A DNA stretch of 64,000 nt from NCBI GenBank assembly GCA_902627495.1, contig CACOJS010000007.1, forward strand, positions 27,265-91,264, written 5' to 3'. This document shows positions 8,547-20,644 of this stretch, in pieces. Source of the stretch: Hydrogenophilales bacterium. GTDB lineage: Bacteria > Pseudomonadota > Gammaproteobacteria > Burkholderiales > Eutrophovitaceae. The notes under the pieces are model-generated. The model saw only the letters and a list, made by a program, of their open reading frames with translations. It had not been told where the DNA came from and searched no databases. The translations under genes and the position numbers were made by a program. Numbering within the stretch: the stretch's first letter is position 1; each line of letters starts with the position of its first letter.

Positions 8547-9878
8547 ATGATCGACTTTTGGGGCAAGTGCCTGATCCATCTAGAAAAAGTAGTTCCCCAA
8601 GAACAATTTCAAACTTGGATTGCTCCTCTTAAGGTAATTCACAATAATACTAGCTTAGAGATAAAAGCACCCAACCGGTTTGCCCTAGACCTAGTGAAAG
8701 AAAAGTATTTAAACGAAATTCATCGCTTAGGTAAGGAAATCCTGGAAATTGACCTCCAAATCAATTTCGGCTTATCTAAGCAATCCACACCCCAGTCATC
8801 TTCACCTGCCGGTAAACAGCTCTCTAAATCTAAAACTTTAAACAGACCAAACAAAACCGCAAATCGGATTAACCCTTCTTTTACATTTGATTCTTTTGTG
8901 ACCGGGAAAGCCAATCAACTTGCTCGAGCTGCTGGCTTACAAGTCGGTGATAACCCAGGTGGCGCCTATAATCCTTTATTCATCTATGGGGGTGTTGGCT
9001 TAGGTAAGACCCACCTGCTCCATGCTGTGGGCAATATGGTTCTCAAAGAATTCCCAAGTGCCAAGGTCCGGTACACCCACGCCGAACAATATGTATCTGA
9101 TGTTGTTAAAGCATACCAACACAAAGCATTTGACAGTTTCAAGAAATTTTACCATTCACTTGACTTGTTATTAATAGATGACGTTCAGTTTTTTGGCAAT
9201 AAAACCAGAACCCAAGAAGAGTTTTTCTATGCCTACAATGCCCTAATAGAGGAACACAAACAAGTCGTAATTACCTGCGACTCTTATCCCAAAGAAATAA
9301 CTGGTATTGAAGATCGTCTGATATCGCGGTTTGGCTGGGGCCTAACCGTCGCTATCGAACCCCCTGAACTGGAAATGAGGGTAGCTATCCTCCTCAAAAA
9401 AGCATCGTCCGAGGATATTACCCTAAATGAAGATGTTGCCTTTTTTGTAGCCAATCTTATCCAATCTAACGTTAGAGAACTTGAGGGTGCTTTAAAGCGT
9501 ATAGTTGCTTTTTCTAAGTTCTCTCGCCGCCCCATATCGGTTCCTGTGGCTAAAGAAGCCCTAAAAGACCTTCTAGCTGTCCAAACTAGACAAACGTCTG
9601 TAGACAATATACAAAAAGTAGTAGCTGATTACTTTAAAATAAAGGTGTCTGATATGTTTTCAAAGAAAAGGTCTCGAGCTGTGGCCCGACCTCGCCAAAT
9701 AGCTATGGCACTTTCAAAGGAACTAACAACCAAAAGCCTCCCCGATATAGGTGAATCGTTCGGTGGTAGGGACCACACAACAGTCCTTCATGCCTGCAGG
9801 AAAATAACCGATCTTAGGTCTCATGATTTGGACATCGCTCGTGCCTACGACGAACTTCTTGTATCCCTTAGAGGTTAA
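8547..9878 (+). CDS. dnaA: Chromosomal replication initiator protein DnaA
   Basis: DnaA binds DnaA boxes and opens oriC. Domain I starts with the betaproteobacterial-looking [15 protein letters not shown] low-complexity linker (about residues 75-110) is followed by the AAA+ domain, with Walker [14 protein letters not shown] near residue 150 and Walker [11 protein letters not shown]. Domain IV carries the box-binding signature [15 protein letters not shown]. Two tandem ATG codons exist (8544 and 8547). I prefer 8547 because AGGAG at 8537-8541 is then five bases away and the N-terminus matches homologues. The 443-residue length is slightly short, owing to the short linker. Confidence 0.97.
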   Translation: MIDFWGKCLIHLEKVVPQEQFQTWIAPLKVIHNNTSLEIKAPNRFALDLVKEKYLNEIHRLGKEILEIDLQINFGLSKQSTPQSSSPAGKQLSKSKTLNRPNKTANRINPSFTFDSFVTGKANQLARAAGLQVGDNPGGAYNPLFIYGGVGLGKTHLLHAVGNMVLKEFPSAKVRYTHAEQYVSDVVKAYQHKAFDSFKKFYHSLDLLLIDDVQFFGNKTRTQEEFFYAYNALIEEHKQVVITCDSYPKEITGIEDRLISRFGWGLTVAIEPPELEMRVAILLKKASSEDITLNEDVAFFVANLIQSNVRELEGALKRIVAFSKFSRRPISVPVAKEALKDLLAVQTRQTSVDNIQKVVADYFKIKVSDMFSKKRSRAVARPRQIAMALSKELTTKSLPDIGESFGGRDHTTVLHACRKITDLRSHDLDIARAYDELLVSLRG

Positions 9879-10084
9879 TAGAACAGTGGATAAATCTTTT
9901 ATTAATTTGTTAGCAAACCATCCTTCACCGCTATCCGCAAATAATCCACAATTAGTGCACTCACTCCCTTTCTTTTATTTTCACTTTATCATTTCCCTAA
10001 ATCAATGTAAGCAAACCGTTTTTATCGCTTATCCACTGTTTTTCTCCTTACTAATTATTATTATTAATTTATATAAATAAACTT
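9879..10084. other. oriC: Presumed replication origin oriC (dnaA-dnaN spacer)
   Basis: The 206-base spacer between dnaA and dnaN contains four DnaA-box-like sites. They are TTATCCACT on the minus strand at 9885-9893, a degenerate CTATCCGCA at 9931-9939, TAATCCACA at 9942-9950 and TTATCCACT at 10029-10037. An almost pure A/T stretch at 10050-10083 follows directly and is a candidate unwinding element. Genes to the left run leftward and genes to the right begin rightward, which fits bidirectional replication from here. I see no gene in the spacer. Confidence 0.75.
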
Positions 10085-13607
<3,523 letters not shown>

Positions 13608-13624
13608 ATCAACCTAAAATATCT

Positions 13625-16156
13625 CTATTTCCTTTTAGCCTTTTTTTTGGGGGTCTTTGAGGCTTTGTCTTTAAGAAAGCCGAGAGCGACTTCTAGAGTC
13701 ACTTCGCTGGGATCGTAACTTTTGGGGACAGTAGCATTGAGCTTTCCATGTTTTACATAAGGACCAAATCTACCTTTGTGAAGTGACACCGGCCTTTGAT
13801 CATCGGGGTGCTTCCCAAGATTAGTACCACCCCGTCCACCGGTGGAGGGTTGAGCCAACAATTCGATGGCTCGTGACAAAGTTATATCATATGGACTTTC
13901 TTCTTTTGGTATGGATTTAAAAGATCCATCATGCTTTATGTACGGTCCAAACTGACCAATGGCTGCCGATATCGGAGCTTTTGTCTCGGGGTGATGGCCA
14001 AGTTCACGAGGCAGGGAAAGTAATTTAATTGCTAAATCTAAGGCATCCTGATCGCCAGGGTCAGGAAGGCTCCGGTCTTTTGGCCAAGATGCCCTTTTCG
14101 GCTTTTTCTTAACTTTTGAATCAGGCATGCCCAACTGTACATATGGGCCGTAAGGCCCCCCCATTAATTTTATTTCCAATTTGTGATCCGGGTGTTCCCC
14201 CAGGCTAATCGGTTCTTTCAGTATTGGTCCAGAGCCAAAGGGGTCAGTAAACTTACATTCTGGATAATTGCTACACCCTACGAACAACCCTCTCGTACTA
14301 TTTTGTAATAATAACTTTCCTTTGCACTGGGGACACTTTTCAGTTTCTATTACTTCTACCTGTTCAGAGTTGGCTATTGAAAAGCTTTCCCAATCTCTAA
14401 TGCTTTCGGTTGAAGCTGGGATAGGAATGCCCCTTTTGACTAAGTCTTTATCTTTAAGATCAAGAGAGAATTTTTCCCAAAAGTTGGACATTACCTTAGT
14501 CCATATTTGTTTTCCATTGGATATTTCGTCTAAATCTTCTTCTAATTTAGCCGTAAAATCATATTCGAGATAGTTATCAAAATGAGATATTAAAAACCCG
14601 TTTACCAGTCGACCAACGTCGGTTGGTACGAATCTCTTTTTTTCGAGCTTAGTGTAACCCCTATCTTGAAGAGTAGTAATTATGGTGGCATACGTAGACG
14701 GTCTCCCAATGCCAAACTCTTCCAGCGTTTTGACTAAGCTTGCTTCACCGAATCTTGGGGGTGGTTGTGTAAAGTGTTGATCCCCATAAAATCGAGTCAC
14801 TTTCACTGTTTGGTTCTCTACAAAATTTGGCAGAGAGATTTCCTCTTCATTTTCCTTTTCTTCAGCATAAACCGCAGTGAAACCTTCAAAAACTAGTGTT
14901 TGCCCACTAGTACGAAATAAAGTCTGATTGTCCGGAGCCGCAAAATCAACACTGGTAGTGTTATATATAGCTGATGCCATTTGGCAAGCCACGGTACGTT
15001 TCCATATCAGGCTGTAAAGAGCATACTGTTTGGAATCAAGATAATTTTTTAGTGACGTCGGAGATCTTGAGATGAGAGTTGGTCGAACAGCCTCGTGTGC
15101 TTCTTGAGCATTTTTAGACTTGCTTTTATAAATTACTATATCCTTTGGTAGGTAATCCGATGAAAACTGAGATCTCACATGTTGTCGAATATCCTGAATA
15201 GCTTCATTAGATAAATTTACAGAGTCTGTTCGCATGTAAGTTATTAATCCTATAGACTCGTTTTCAATATTTATGCCTTCATACAACTGTTGGGCAACCA
15301 TCATGGTTTCTCTAGCGGAAAACCCTAGCCGTCGTATACCCTCCTGTTGGAGGGTGGATGTGATGAAAGGAGCGGGAGGTTTTCTGCTTTTAGGCTTTTT
15401 GAGGACCTTAAATACTGTGACGGACTCTTTACACTTTTCCTCTATCGAGGAGACAAACTCTTTGTGGGTATTTTCGTCTTTAATATCAAACTGTCCTAAT
15501 TTCTTTCCCCTATAGGTTGTAAGTTTGGCTGAAAAAGGTTTTTTATCAATCTCACTGTCGAAATGAAGCGACCAGTACTCTTGTTTAATAAATTTTTCAA
15601 TATCTTGCTCTCTTTCCACTATCAATCGAAGAGCAGGGCTTTGAACCCTCCCGGCTGATAAGTTCCGACCTACCTTTTTCCAAAGTAAAGGGGATAAATT
15701 AAATCCTACCAAATGATCAAGTGCCCGCCTTGCTTGTTGTGCGTGAACCAAATCCATAGAAACTGTTCTTGGGTTAGCCACTGCTTCGGTAACAGCCTTT
15801 TTCGTTATTTCATAAAAGACTACTCTGAATAGCTTAGTTTTATCCAATATTTGCTTCTCTGTGAGTATTTCCGATAGATGCCAAGCGATAGCCTCTCCTT
15901 CTCTATCCGGGTCAGTGGCTAGATAAACACTTTCCGATTGGGCTGCCGTTTTTATTATGTTATTTAGATGCTTCTCGTTGCGGTCGATTAGAGAATATCG
16001 CATGTCGAAATTTACATCTGGATTAACTGCACCCTCTTTTGCCTCAAGGTCCCTTACATGGCCATAGGAAGCTAGGATCTTAAAGTTTGCTCCTAAAAAT
16101 TTTTTAAGTGTACTGGCTTTCGAGGGGGATTCAACAATTAACAAATGATCAGGCAT
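13625..16156 (-). CDS. topA: DNA topoisomerase I (TopA)
   Basis: Type IA topoisomerase that relaxes negative supercoils. The N-terminal TOPRIM domain begins LLIVESPSKASTLKKFLG, with the DPDREGEAIAWH motif near residue 110. The active-site tyrosine lies in ESIGLITYMRTDSVNLS. The C-terminal part has one four-cysteine zinc finger (CPQCKGKLLL...GCSNYPEC) followed by three Topo_C_Rpt modules recognisable by their GPYV/GPYIKH cores, and a lysine-rich tail. The 843-residue length fits the proteobacterial enzyme. In many Betaproteobacteria smg and dprA lie between topA and def; here they are absent. Confidence 0.97.
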   Translation of the reverse strand: MPDHLLIVESPSKASTLKKFLGANFKILASYGHVRDLEAKEGAVNPDVNFDMRYSLIDRNEKHLNNIIKTAAQSESVYLATDPDREGEAIAWHLSEILTEKQILDKTKLFRVVFYEITKKAVTEAVANPRTVSMDLVHAQQARRALDHLVGFNLSPLLWKKVGRNLSAGRVQSPALRLIVEREQDIEKFIKQEYWSLHFDSEIDKKPFSAKLTTYRGKKLGQFDIKDENTHKEFVSSIEEKCKESVTVFKVLKKPKSRKPPAPFITSTLQQEGIRRLGFSARETMMVAQQLYEGINIENESIGLITYMRTDSVNLSNEAIQDIRQHVRSQFSSDYLPKDIVIYKSKSKNAQEAHEAVRPTLISRSPTSLKNYLDSKQYALYSLIWKRTVACQMASAIYNTTSVDFAAPDNQTLFRTSGQTLVFEGFTAVYAEEKENEEEISLPNFVENQTVKVTRFYGDQHFTQPPPRFGEASLVKTLEEFGIGRPSTYATIITTLQDRGYTKLEKKRFVPTDVGRLVNGFLISHFDNYLEYDFTAKLEEDLDEISNGKQIWTKVMSNFWEKFSLDLKDKDLVKRGIPIPASTESIRDWESFSIANSEQVEVIETEKCPQCKGKLLLQNSTRGLFVGCSNYPECKFTDPFGSGPILKEPISLGEHPDHKLEIKLMGGPYGPYVQLGMPDSKVKKKPKRASWPKDRSLPDPGDQDALDLAIKLLSLPRELGHHPETKAPISAAIGQFGPYIKHDGSFKSIPKEESPYDITLSRAIELLAQPSTGGRGGTNLGKHPDDQRPVSLHKGRFGPYVKHGKLNATVPKSYDPSEVTLEVALGFLKDKASKTPKKKAKRK

Positions 16157-16399
16157 TAGGTAATTCCCTATCTAGAGATTTTTTCATCACAAACTGGTGG
16201 AAGGTGAAAGACGATCAAAATTCTGAGGTTATACATTAATTTGGATAGTTATCAGGAACTAATGATTGGCTAAGCATCTCCCAAATCCCCCTGTTTCGTC
16301 AAGTTAGCCTTAAAAACTTCAGTTGGGGTCGATAAACAATTTACGACAAGTTTGATATTTTGTTACTCTTAAGGTAATTACCAAATACAAATAGTGACC
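16157..16399. promoter_or_regulatory. Divergent topA/def spacer; smg and dprA absent
   Basis: The 243-base spacer between the divergent topA and def genes must contain promoters for both. No open reading frame, repeat or strong hairpin was seen. In Burkholderiales this position is commonly occupied by smg (DUF494) and dprA. No recognisable remnant of either was found on either strand, so a clean loss or relocation is inferred. Confidence 0.5.
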
Positions 16400-16903
16400 A
16401 TGGCTATTCTTCCTATATTAACCTATCCTGACCCTAGATTAAAAAAAATCGCCACCCCTATTGTTGTCGTGAATGACGAAATCCGCACTTTTGCCAAAAA
16501 TATTGCCGAGACAATGTATGCTTCAAAGGGAATAGGTCTAGCCGCGACTCAAGTTAATGTGCATCAACAACTCATTGTCATAGACGTATCTCCCAACCAA
16601 GAACAATTACAAACTTTTATAAATCCTCAAATTATTGCCCGAAAGGGGGAGATAGAATTTGAAGAGGGTTGTTTGAGTGTTCCCGAGACGTTAGTGAAAG
16701 TAGTTAGATCGGCTGAGATTACAGTTGAAGCCCTGAATTTAGAAGGAAAAAAAATTTTGAGGAGTGCGGAAGGTTTGGAGGCGGTGTGCTTACAGCATGA
16801 AATAGACCATTTAAAGGGAATAGTTTTTGTGGATTATCTTTCTCGTTTGAAACGAGAACGGGTTGGAAAAAAACTGCTTAAAATGCAAAAAAGTAGTTTG
16901 TGA
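16400..16903 (+). CDS. def: Peptide deformylase
   Basis: Removes the N-formyl group from nascent proteins. All three metal-site motifs are present: GIGLAATQV (motif 1, about residue 45), EGCLSVP (motif 2, with the metal-binding cysteine) and QHEIDHLKG (motif 3, HExxH). The ATG at 16400 gives MAILPILTYPDPRL, the usual N-terminus; an in-frame GTG two codons earlier is less likely. The 167-residue length is normal. It overlaps fmt by one base (TGATG), the standard def-fmt pair. Confidence 0.97.
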   Translation: MAILPILTYPDPRLKKIATPIVVVNDEIRTFAKNIAETMYASKGIGLAATQVNVHQQLIVIDVSPNQEQLQTFINPQIIARKGEIEFEEGCLSVPETLVKVVRSAEITVEALNLEGKKILRSAEGLEAVCLQHEIDHLKGIVFVDYLSRLKRERVGKKLLKMQKSSL

Positions 16904-17859
16904 TGGAACAGCCTAAGAATTTACCTCGGATTGTTTTTGCCGGCACTCCAGAATTTGCGGCAACTTCTCTTAGGGAATTACTGTTAGTCGGGTACCCAAT
17001 AGCATTAGTTCTTACAGTACCAGACAAGAGGGCGGGCCGCGGTCTTAAAATAAAACCTAATCCCGTTAAAATATTAGCAGAGCAGAGCCATATCCCCATT
17101 TTTCAACCAATAAAACTAGACACCGATTGTGTAGAAAACACTCTCATCGATGCCGATGCAAAAATTTTAGTTGTAGCGGCTTATGGGAAAATTCTGCCGT
17201 CAAGAATACTGAAAATTTTTAAGAAGGGATGTATAAATGTGCATGCCTCATTGTTGCCGAGATGGAGAGGTGCTGCCCCCATTGAAAGGGCGATTTTAGC
17301 GGGTGATAAGGAGACGGGAATTAGCATTATGCACATGGAAAAAGGGCTTGATACCGGGCCGGTTTATTTGGAGAAGCGCGAGAAAATCCGGCCCGATGAT
17401 ACTGCTGGCTCTCTCGAGCAGCGATTAAGGGTTTTAGGAGCTGGAGCATTAGTCCAGTATTTGAATACCACTGTGGTTGCTGGACCGATTAAGCCTACCC
17501 CACAGCAGACAGAAAATATTACATACGCCCACAAAATTACCAAACTAGAGTCAAAAATAGAGTGGAAAAACTCAGCCAGTCAGATCAATAAGCTAATAAG
17601 AGCATTATCACCAAAAATCGGAGCGACTACTCTTTTGCAGGGCCGAGTTTTAAAAATTTGGAGGGCTAGTGCACGGGAGGGCCCGCGTTATGATACCCCC
17701 GGAACAATAGAAATAGAAAAATCAGGTTCGGTTTTAGTACATTGTGGATCTGGCCTGCTATCGATTGAGGATCTTCAAATTCAGGGAAAACGTCGAATGA
17801 AGGCCGAAAACTTTTTAAAAGGTGCTGGCAATATACACGGTAAAATAATGGGTAACTAA
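16903..17859 (+). CDS. fmt: Methionyl-tRNA formyltransferase
   Basis: Transfers formyl from 10-formyl-THF to initiator Met-tRNA. The N-terminal Rossmann domain starts IVFAGTPEFAATSLREL. The catalytic block NVHASLLPRWRGAAPI contains the conserved asparagine and histidine, and MEKGLDTGPV supplies the conserved aspartate. The C-terminal OB-like domain covers about residues 205-318. I take the ATG at 16903, overlapping the def stop; a GTG directly before it is also possible. In Betaproteobacteria htpX and rsmB usually follow; here the DUF4390 gene comes next after a 51-base spacer. Confidence 0.97.
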   Translation: MEQPKNLPRIVFAGTPEFAATSLRELLLVGYPIALVLTVPDKRAGRGLKIKPNPVKILAEQSHIPIFQPIKLDTDCVENTLIDADAKILVVAAYGKILPSRILKIFKKGCINVHASLLPRWRGAAPIERAILAGDKETGISIMHMEKGLDTGPVYLEKREKIRPDDTAGSLEQRLRVLGAGALVQYLNTTVVAGPIKPTPQQTENITYAHKITKLESKIEWKNSASQINKLIRALSPKIGATTLLQGRVLKIWRASAREGPRYDTPGTIEIEKSGSVLVHCGSGLLSIEDLQIQGKRRMKAENFLKGAGNIHGKIMGN

Positions 17860-17910
17860 TGTATCACACTGAAGCTCTGTAGATGTCCAATAATATGAAA
17901 GGATAAAAAC

Positions 17911-18462
17911 ATTTCTAGAAATATAATTTCTCTCCTAGCGTTGTTCTTAATATTAGGCAGTGTAAAAGCTCAAGAAATTACTGTTAGAGAGGCTGAGGTA
18001 AAAAAAATTAATAGTGATTATTTTTTATCAGCGTCGTTTGATATTCAATTGTCTGAGGCACTTGAGGTTGCCCTTAGAAAAGGGGTTACTTTAAATTTTG
18101 TCCTTGATTTTGAATTGGGTAACCGAAGGTGGTATAGCTTGTTTCTGTGGAATGTCCCAGTCGTCAAGTATTCGCAGGCGTACGGACTTAGTTTTAACGC
18201 GTTGACACGTAACTACCGGTTGACCTATGGAGGCTTGCATCAAAGTTTTGAAAACCTAAATGATGCACTAGCAGTTTTAGGAAAAGTAGGGAGACCCAGA
18301 GTTATCGGTGAGCACCATTTGAAATTAGGACGGAAGTATCTCGCTCAGCTAAGAATGTATTTGGATAAGTCCAGACTTCCCAAGCCTTTTCAAATAGATG
18401 CTATTGGCTCCAGTGATTGGTCTCTTTCTTCAAATTGGTATTTTTGGCAGGTAATCAAGTGA
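17911..18462 (+). CDS. DUF4390 exported protein, probably initiated at an AUU codon
   Basis: The mature part (from about residue 23) matches the DUF4390 family, which in Betaproteobacteria sits just before ntrY; its function is unknown. Recognisable family features are the ALTRNYRLTYGGLHQSF segment and the LPKPFQ...DWSLSSNWY C-terminus. The first conventional start, TTG at 17941, would leave only a truncated signal sequence. Reading back in frame from it, ATT at 17911 gives a complete signal peptide: n-region SRN, a hydrophobic core, then VKA before QE. AGGA at 17900-17903 lies seven bases upstream of that ATT. A non-canonical AUU start is therefore inferred; an upstream sequence error is the alternative. 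The stop overlaps the ntrY start. Confidence 0.8.
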   Translation: MSRNIISLLALFLILGSVKAQEITVREAEVKKINSDYFLSASFDIQLSEALEVALRKGVTLNFVLDFELGNRRWYSLFLWNVPVVKYSQAYGLSFNALTRNYRLTYGGLHQSFENLNDALAVLGKVGRPRVIGEHHLKLGRKYLAQLRMYLDKSRLPKPFQIDAIGSSDWSLSSNWYFWQVIK

Positions 18463-20627
18463 ATTTGAACCTAAAAAGGGTGCTGCTACTTTTGAGAACC
18501 AAAGGTATGCAAGTTCTGGTGATGACAGCCCTTTCTTTAGGGGCAGTAATTTTATATTTGCTCTCGAAAGCAAGTTCGAATACCACCCTTTTTGCTAAAG
18601 ATCTACCTTCATTGTTGGTGTTGGGGGTTTTTATGGTCATTATTTTACTTCTTTTGGTGGGTTATCAATTACTCCGAATTCGAAGGAGACTTAAGACTCG
18701 AGTATTTGGTTCAAAGCTAACCTTGAAGCTGGTTTTGCTGTTTTCGCTGGTGGCCGTAATGCCGGGAGCACTCATCTATTCTGTATCGGTCCAGTTTCTT
18801 GTGGGATCAATTGAATCATGGTTTGACGTGAGGGTGGACAAAGCACTGGAGGGAGGACTAAGTTTAGGGCGTTTAAACTTGGATGTTGGTTTGTCGGAGT
18901 TGCAACGGACAGCAGATACCATGGCACTAAATTTAATGGAAGAGACCAGGTCAGATCAGGTTTCTTTGGTTCATGAGTTAAGAGAAAAGTCAGGAATCTA
19001 CGAGGCGGCTGTTATCGCGGCTGATGGTGCTATAATCGCTTTTTCCAGTGCTGACCCTGATAGCCTTTTACCTCAGATGCTAGCCCCGTCAGTTTTAAGC
19101 AAAGTTAGAATGCAGCAATCGTACGCAGTTATTGAACAAACAGGACAGTACAGTCTCCGTTTGAGGGTTGTAGTTCCCCTCAACGATGCAACGGGTGGAA
19201 TAAAGGTTTTACAGCTCATCCAACCAGTTTCTGATAACTTAGCAAGGGATGCTGCCATGGTAGAGCAAACCTATCGCGAGTATCAGAAGCTATCCTTATC
19301 ACGGGAGGGTTTAAAAAAACTCTATACCTTAGCACTTACTTTATCTCTTGGCCTGGCACTTTTGTCAGCCCTTTTACTAGCAGTATTATTTAGTGAAAAG
19401 CTATCTTACCCTTTAGGTTTTCTAGCCGCTGGAACGAAGGCTGTTGCCCAAGGTGATTTTTCAAAAAGATCGCCTGTCCAAGGAGGTGACGAGTTGAGCA
19501 TGTTGACTAGCTCTTTCAATTCTATGACCCAACAGCTTGCTGAGGCAAAGTTGACAGCAGAAACTAATCAAGCAGATTTGGGGGAAGCAAAAGAATACTT
19601 GGAGAGTGTTTTGGCCAATTTATCAGCCGGAGTAATTGCGTTTGATGAAAATTTTAATCCGCGGTCAGCAAACAGAAGTGCTAGTAAAATTTTAGGAGCT
19701 AGCTCGATCAATGAAAAAATATTAGACGCCACAGAGGAGTTAAGTTCTAGTCCATTGTGGTTGGCCCCCGTAGTAGCCGTAGCACGAGAAAATTTTGGAG
19801 AATCTGGTCAGGATCCCTGGGAAAAACAAATCGAACTGGACACAGACAAAGGACAGCAAGTTCTTCTTTTAAGAGGGTCTAGATTGTCATCTGGTGTGGC
19901 GACAGGATATGTACTAGTTTTTGATGACATTACACATTTGCTCAGAGCTCAAAGAGATGCCGCGTGGAGTGAGGTGGCTAGGCGACTAGCCCATGAGATT
20001 AAAAATCCATTGACGCCAATCCAGCTTTCTGCTGAAAGACTCCAAAGTAGATTGGAGAAAACGGTTGATTCTGGGGCTCGCGAATTCTTGAATCGATCTA
20101 CTATGACTATTGTTAATCAAGTCTCGGAATTGAAGGGAATGGTCGATGAATTTAGTCAGTATGCTCGATCACCTTCACCAGTATTTGAGGAGCTAGATCT
20201 GCATGGATTAGTTAAAGAAGTGCTAGATTTATACGATCAAGTTAAGTTGACAATCACCTTAGATCTCTCACAAGAGCCTATTGTGGTAATGGGGGATAAG
20301 ACGAAACTTAGACAACTCATTCACAATTTATTGCAGAATGCTGAGCAAGCTGGAAGAAGTAGTGATACTCCTCAAGTCAGTATTAGCACAAACCTAGAAG
20401 AATCCTTAGTAAGTTTAAAATTTCAGGACAATGGTACAGGCTTTCCACCAGATTTAATTGCTAGAGCATTTGAGCCGTATGTTACCACCAAATCTAAAGG
20501 AACCGGTTTGGGACTTGCAATCGTAAAAAAAATAGTTGAAGAACACAATGGGAAAATAACAATCGAGAATGCTAAGCAGTCGGGTGCAGTAATAAAAATA
20601 GTGTTTCCGACAAGATTGAGAACTTAA
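18459..20627 (+). CDS. ntrY: Membrane sensor histidine kinase NtrY
   Basis: The sensor of the NtrYX two-component system, linked in other proteobacteria to nitrogen, redox or envelope responses. I chose GTG at 18459 (722 residues), which overlaps the DUF4390 stop and has AGG seven bases upstream. Three hydrophobic segments lie near the N-terminus, then a periplasmic domain and a further membrane helix (around LALTLSLGLALLSALLLAVL). These are followed by HAMP, a PAS-like domain, the HisKA box with phospho-acceptor His512 in RLAHEIKNPLTP, and a HATPase domain (NLLQNAEQA, DNGTGFPPD, GTGLGLAIV). It is 17 bases upstream of ntrX. Confidence 0.93.
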   Translation: MNLNLKRVLLLLRTKGMQVLVMTALSLGAVILYLLSKASSNTTLFAKDLPSLLVLGVFMVIILLLLVGYQLLRIRRRLKTRVFGSKLTLKLVLLFSLVAVMPGALIYSVSVQFLVGSIESWFDVRVDKALEGGLSLGRLNLDVGLSELQRTADTMALNLMEETRSDQVSLVHELREKSGIYEAAVIAADGAIIAFSSADPDSLLPQMLAPSVLSKVRMQQSYAVIEQTGQYSLRLRVVVPLNDATGGIKVLQLIQPVSDNLARDAAMVEQTYREYQKLSLSREGLKKLYTLALTLSLGLALLSALLLAVLFSEKLSYPLGFLAAGTKAVAQGDFSKRSPVQGGDELSMLTSSFNSMTQQLAEAKLTAETNQADLGEAKEYLESVLANLSAGVIAFDENFNPRSANRSASKILGASSINEKILDATEELSSSPLWLAPVVAVARENFGESGQDPWEKQIELDTDKGQQVLLLRGSRLSSGVATGYVLVFDDITHLLRAQRDAAWSEVARRLAHEIKNPLTPIQLSAERLQSRLEKTVDSGAREFLNRSTMTIVNQVSELKGMVDEFSQYARSPSPVFEELDLHGLVKEVLDLYDQVKLTITLDLSQEPIVVMGDKTKLRQLIHNLLQNAEQAGRSSDTPQVSISTNLEESLVSLKFQDNGTGFPPDLIARAFEPYVTTKSKGTGLGLAIVKKIVEEHNGKITIENAKQSGAVIKIVFPTRLRT

Positions 20628-20644
20628 ACAGAGAAAAATTAAGA

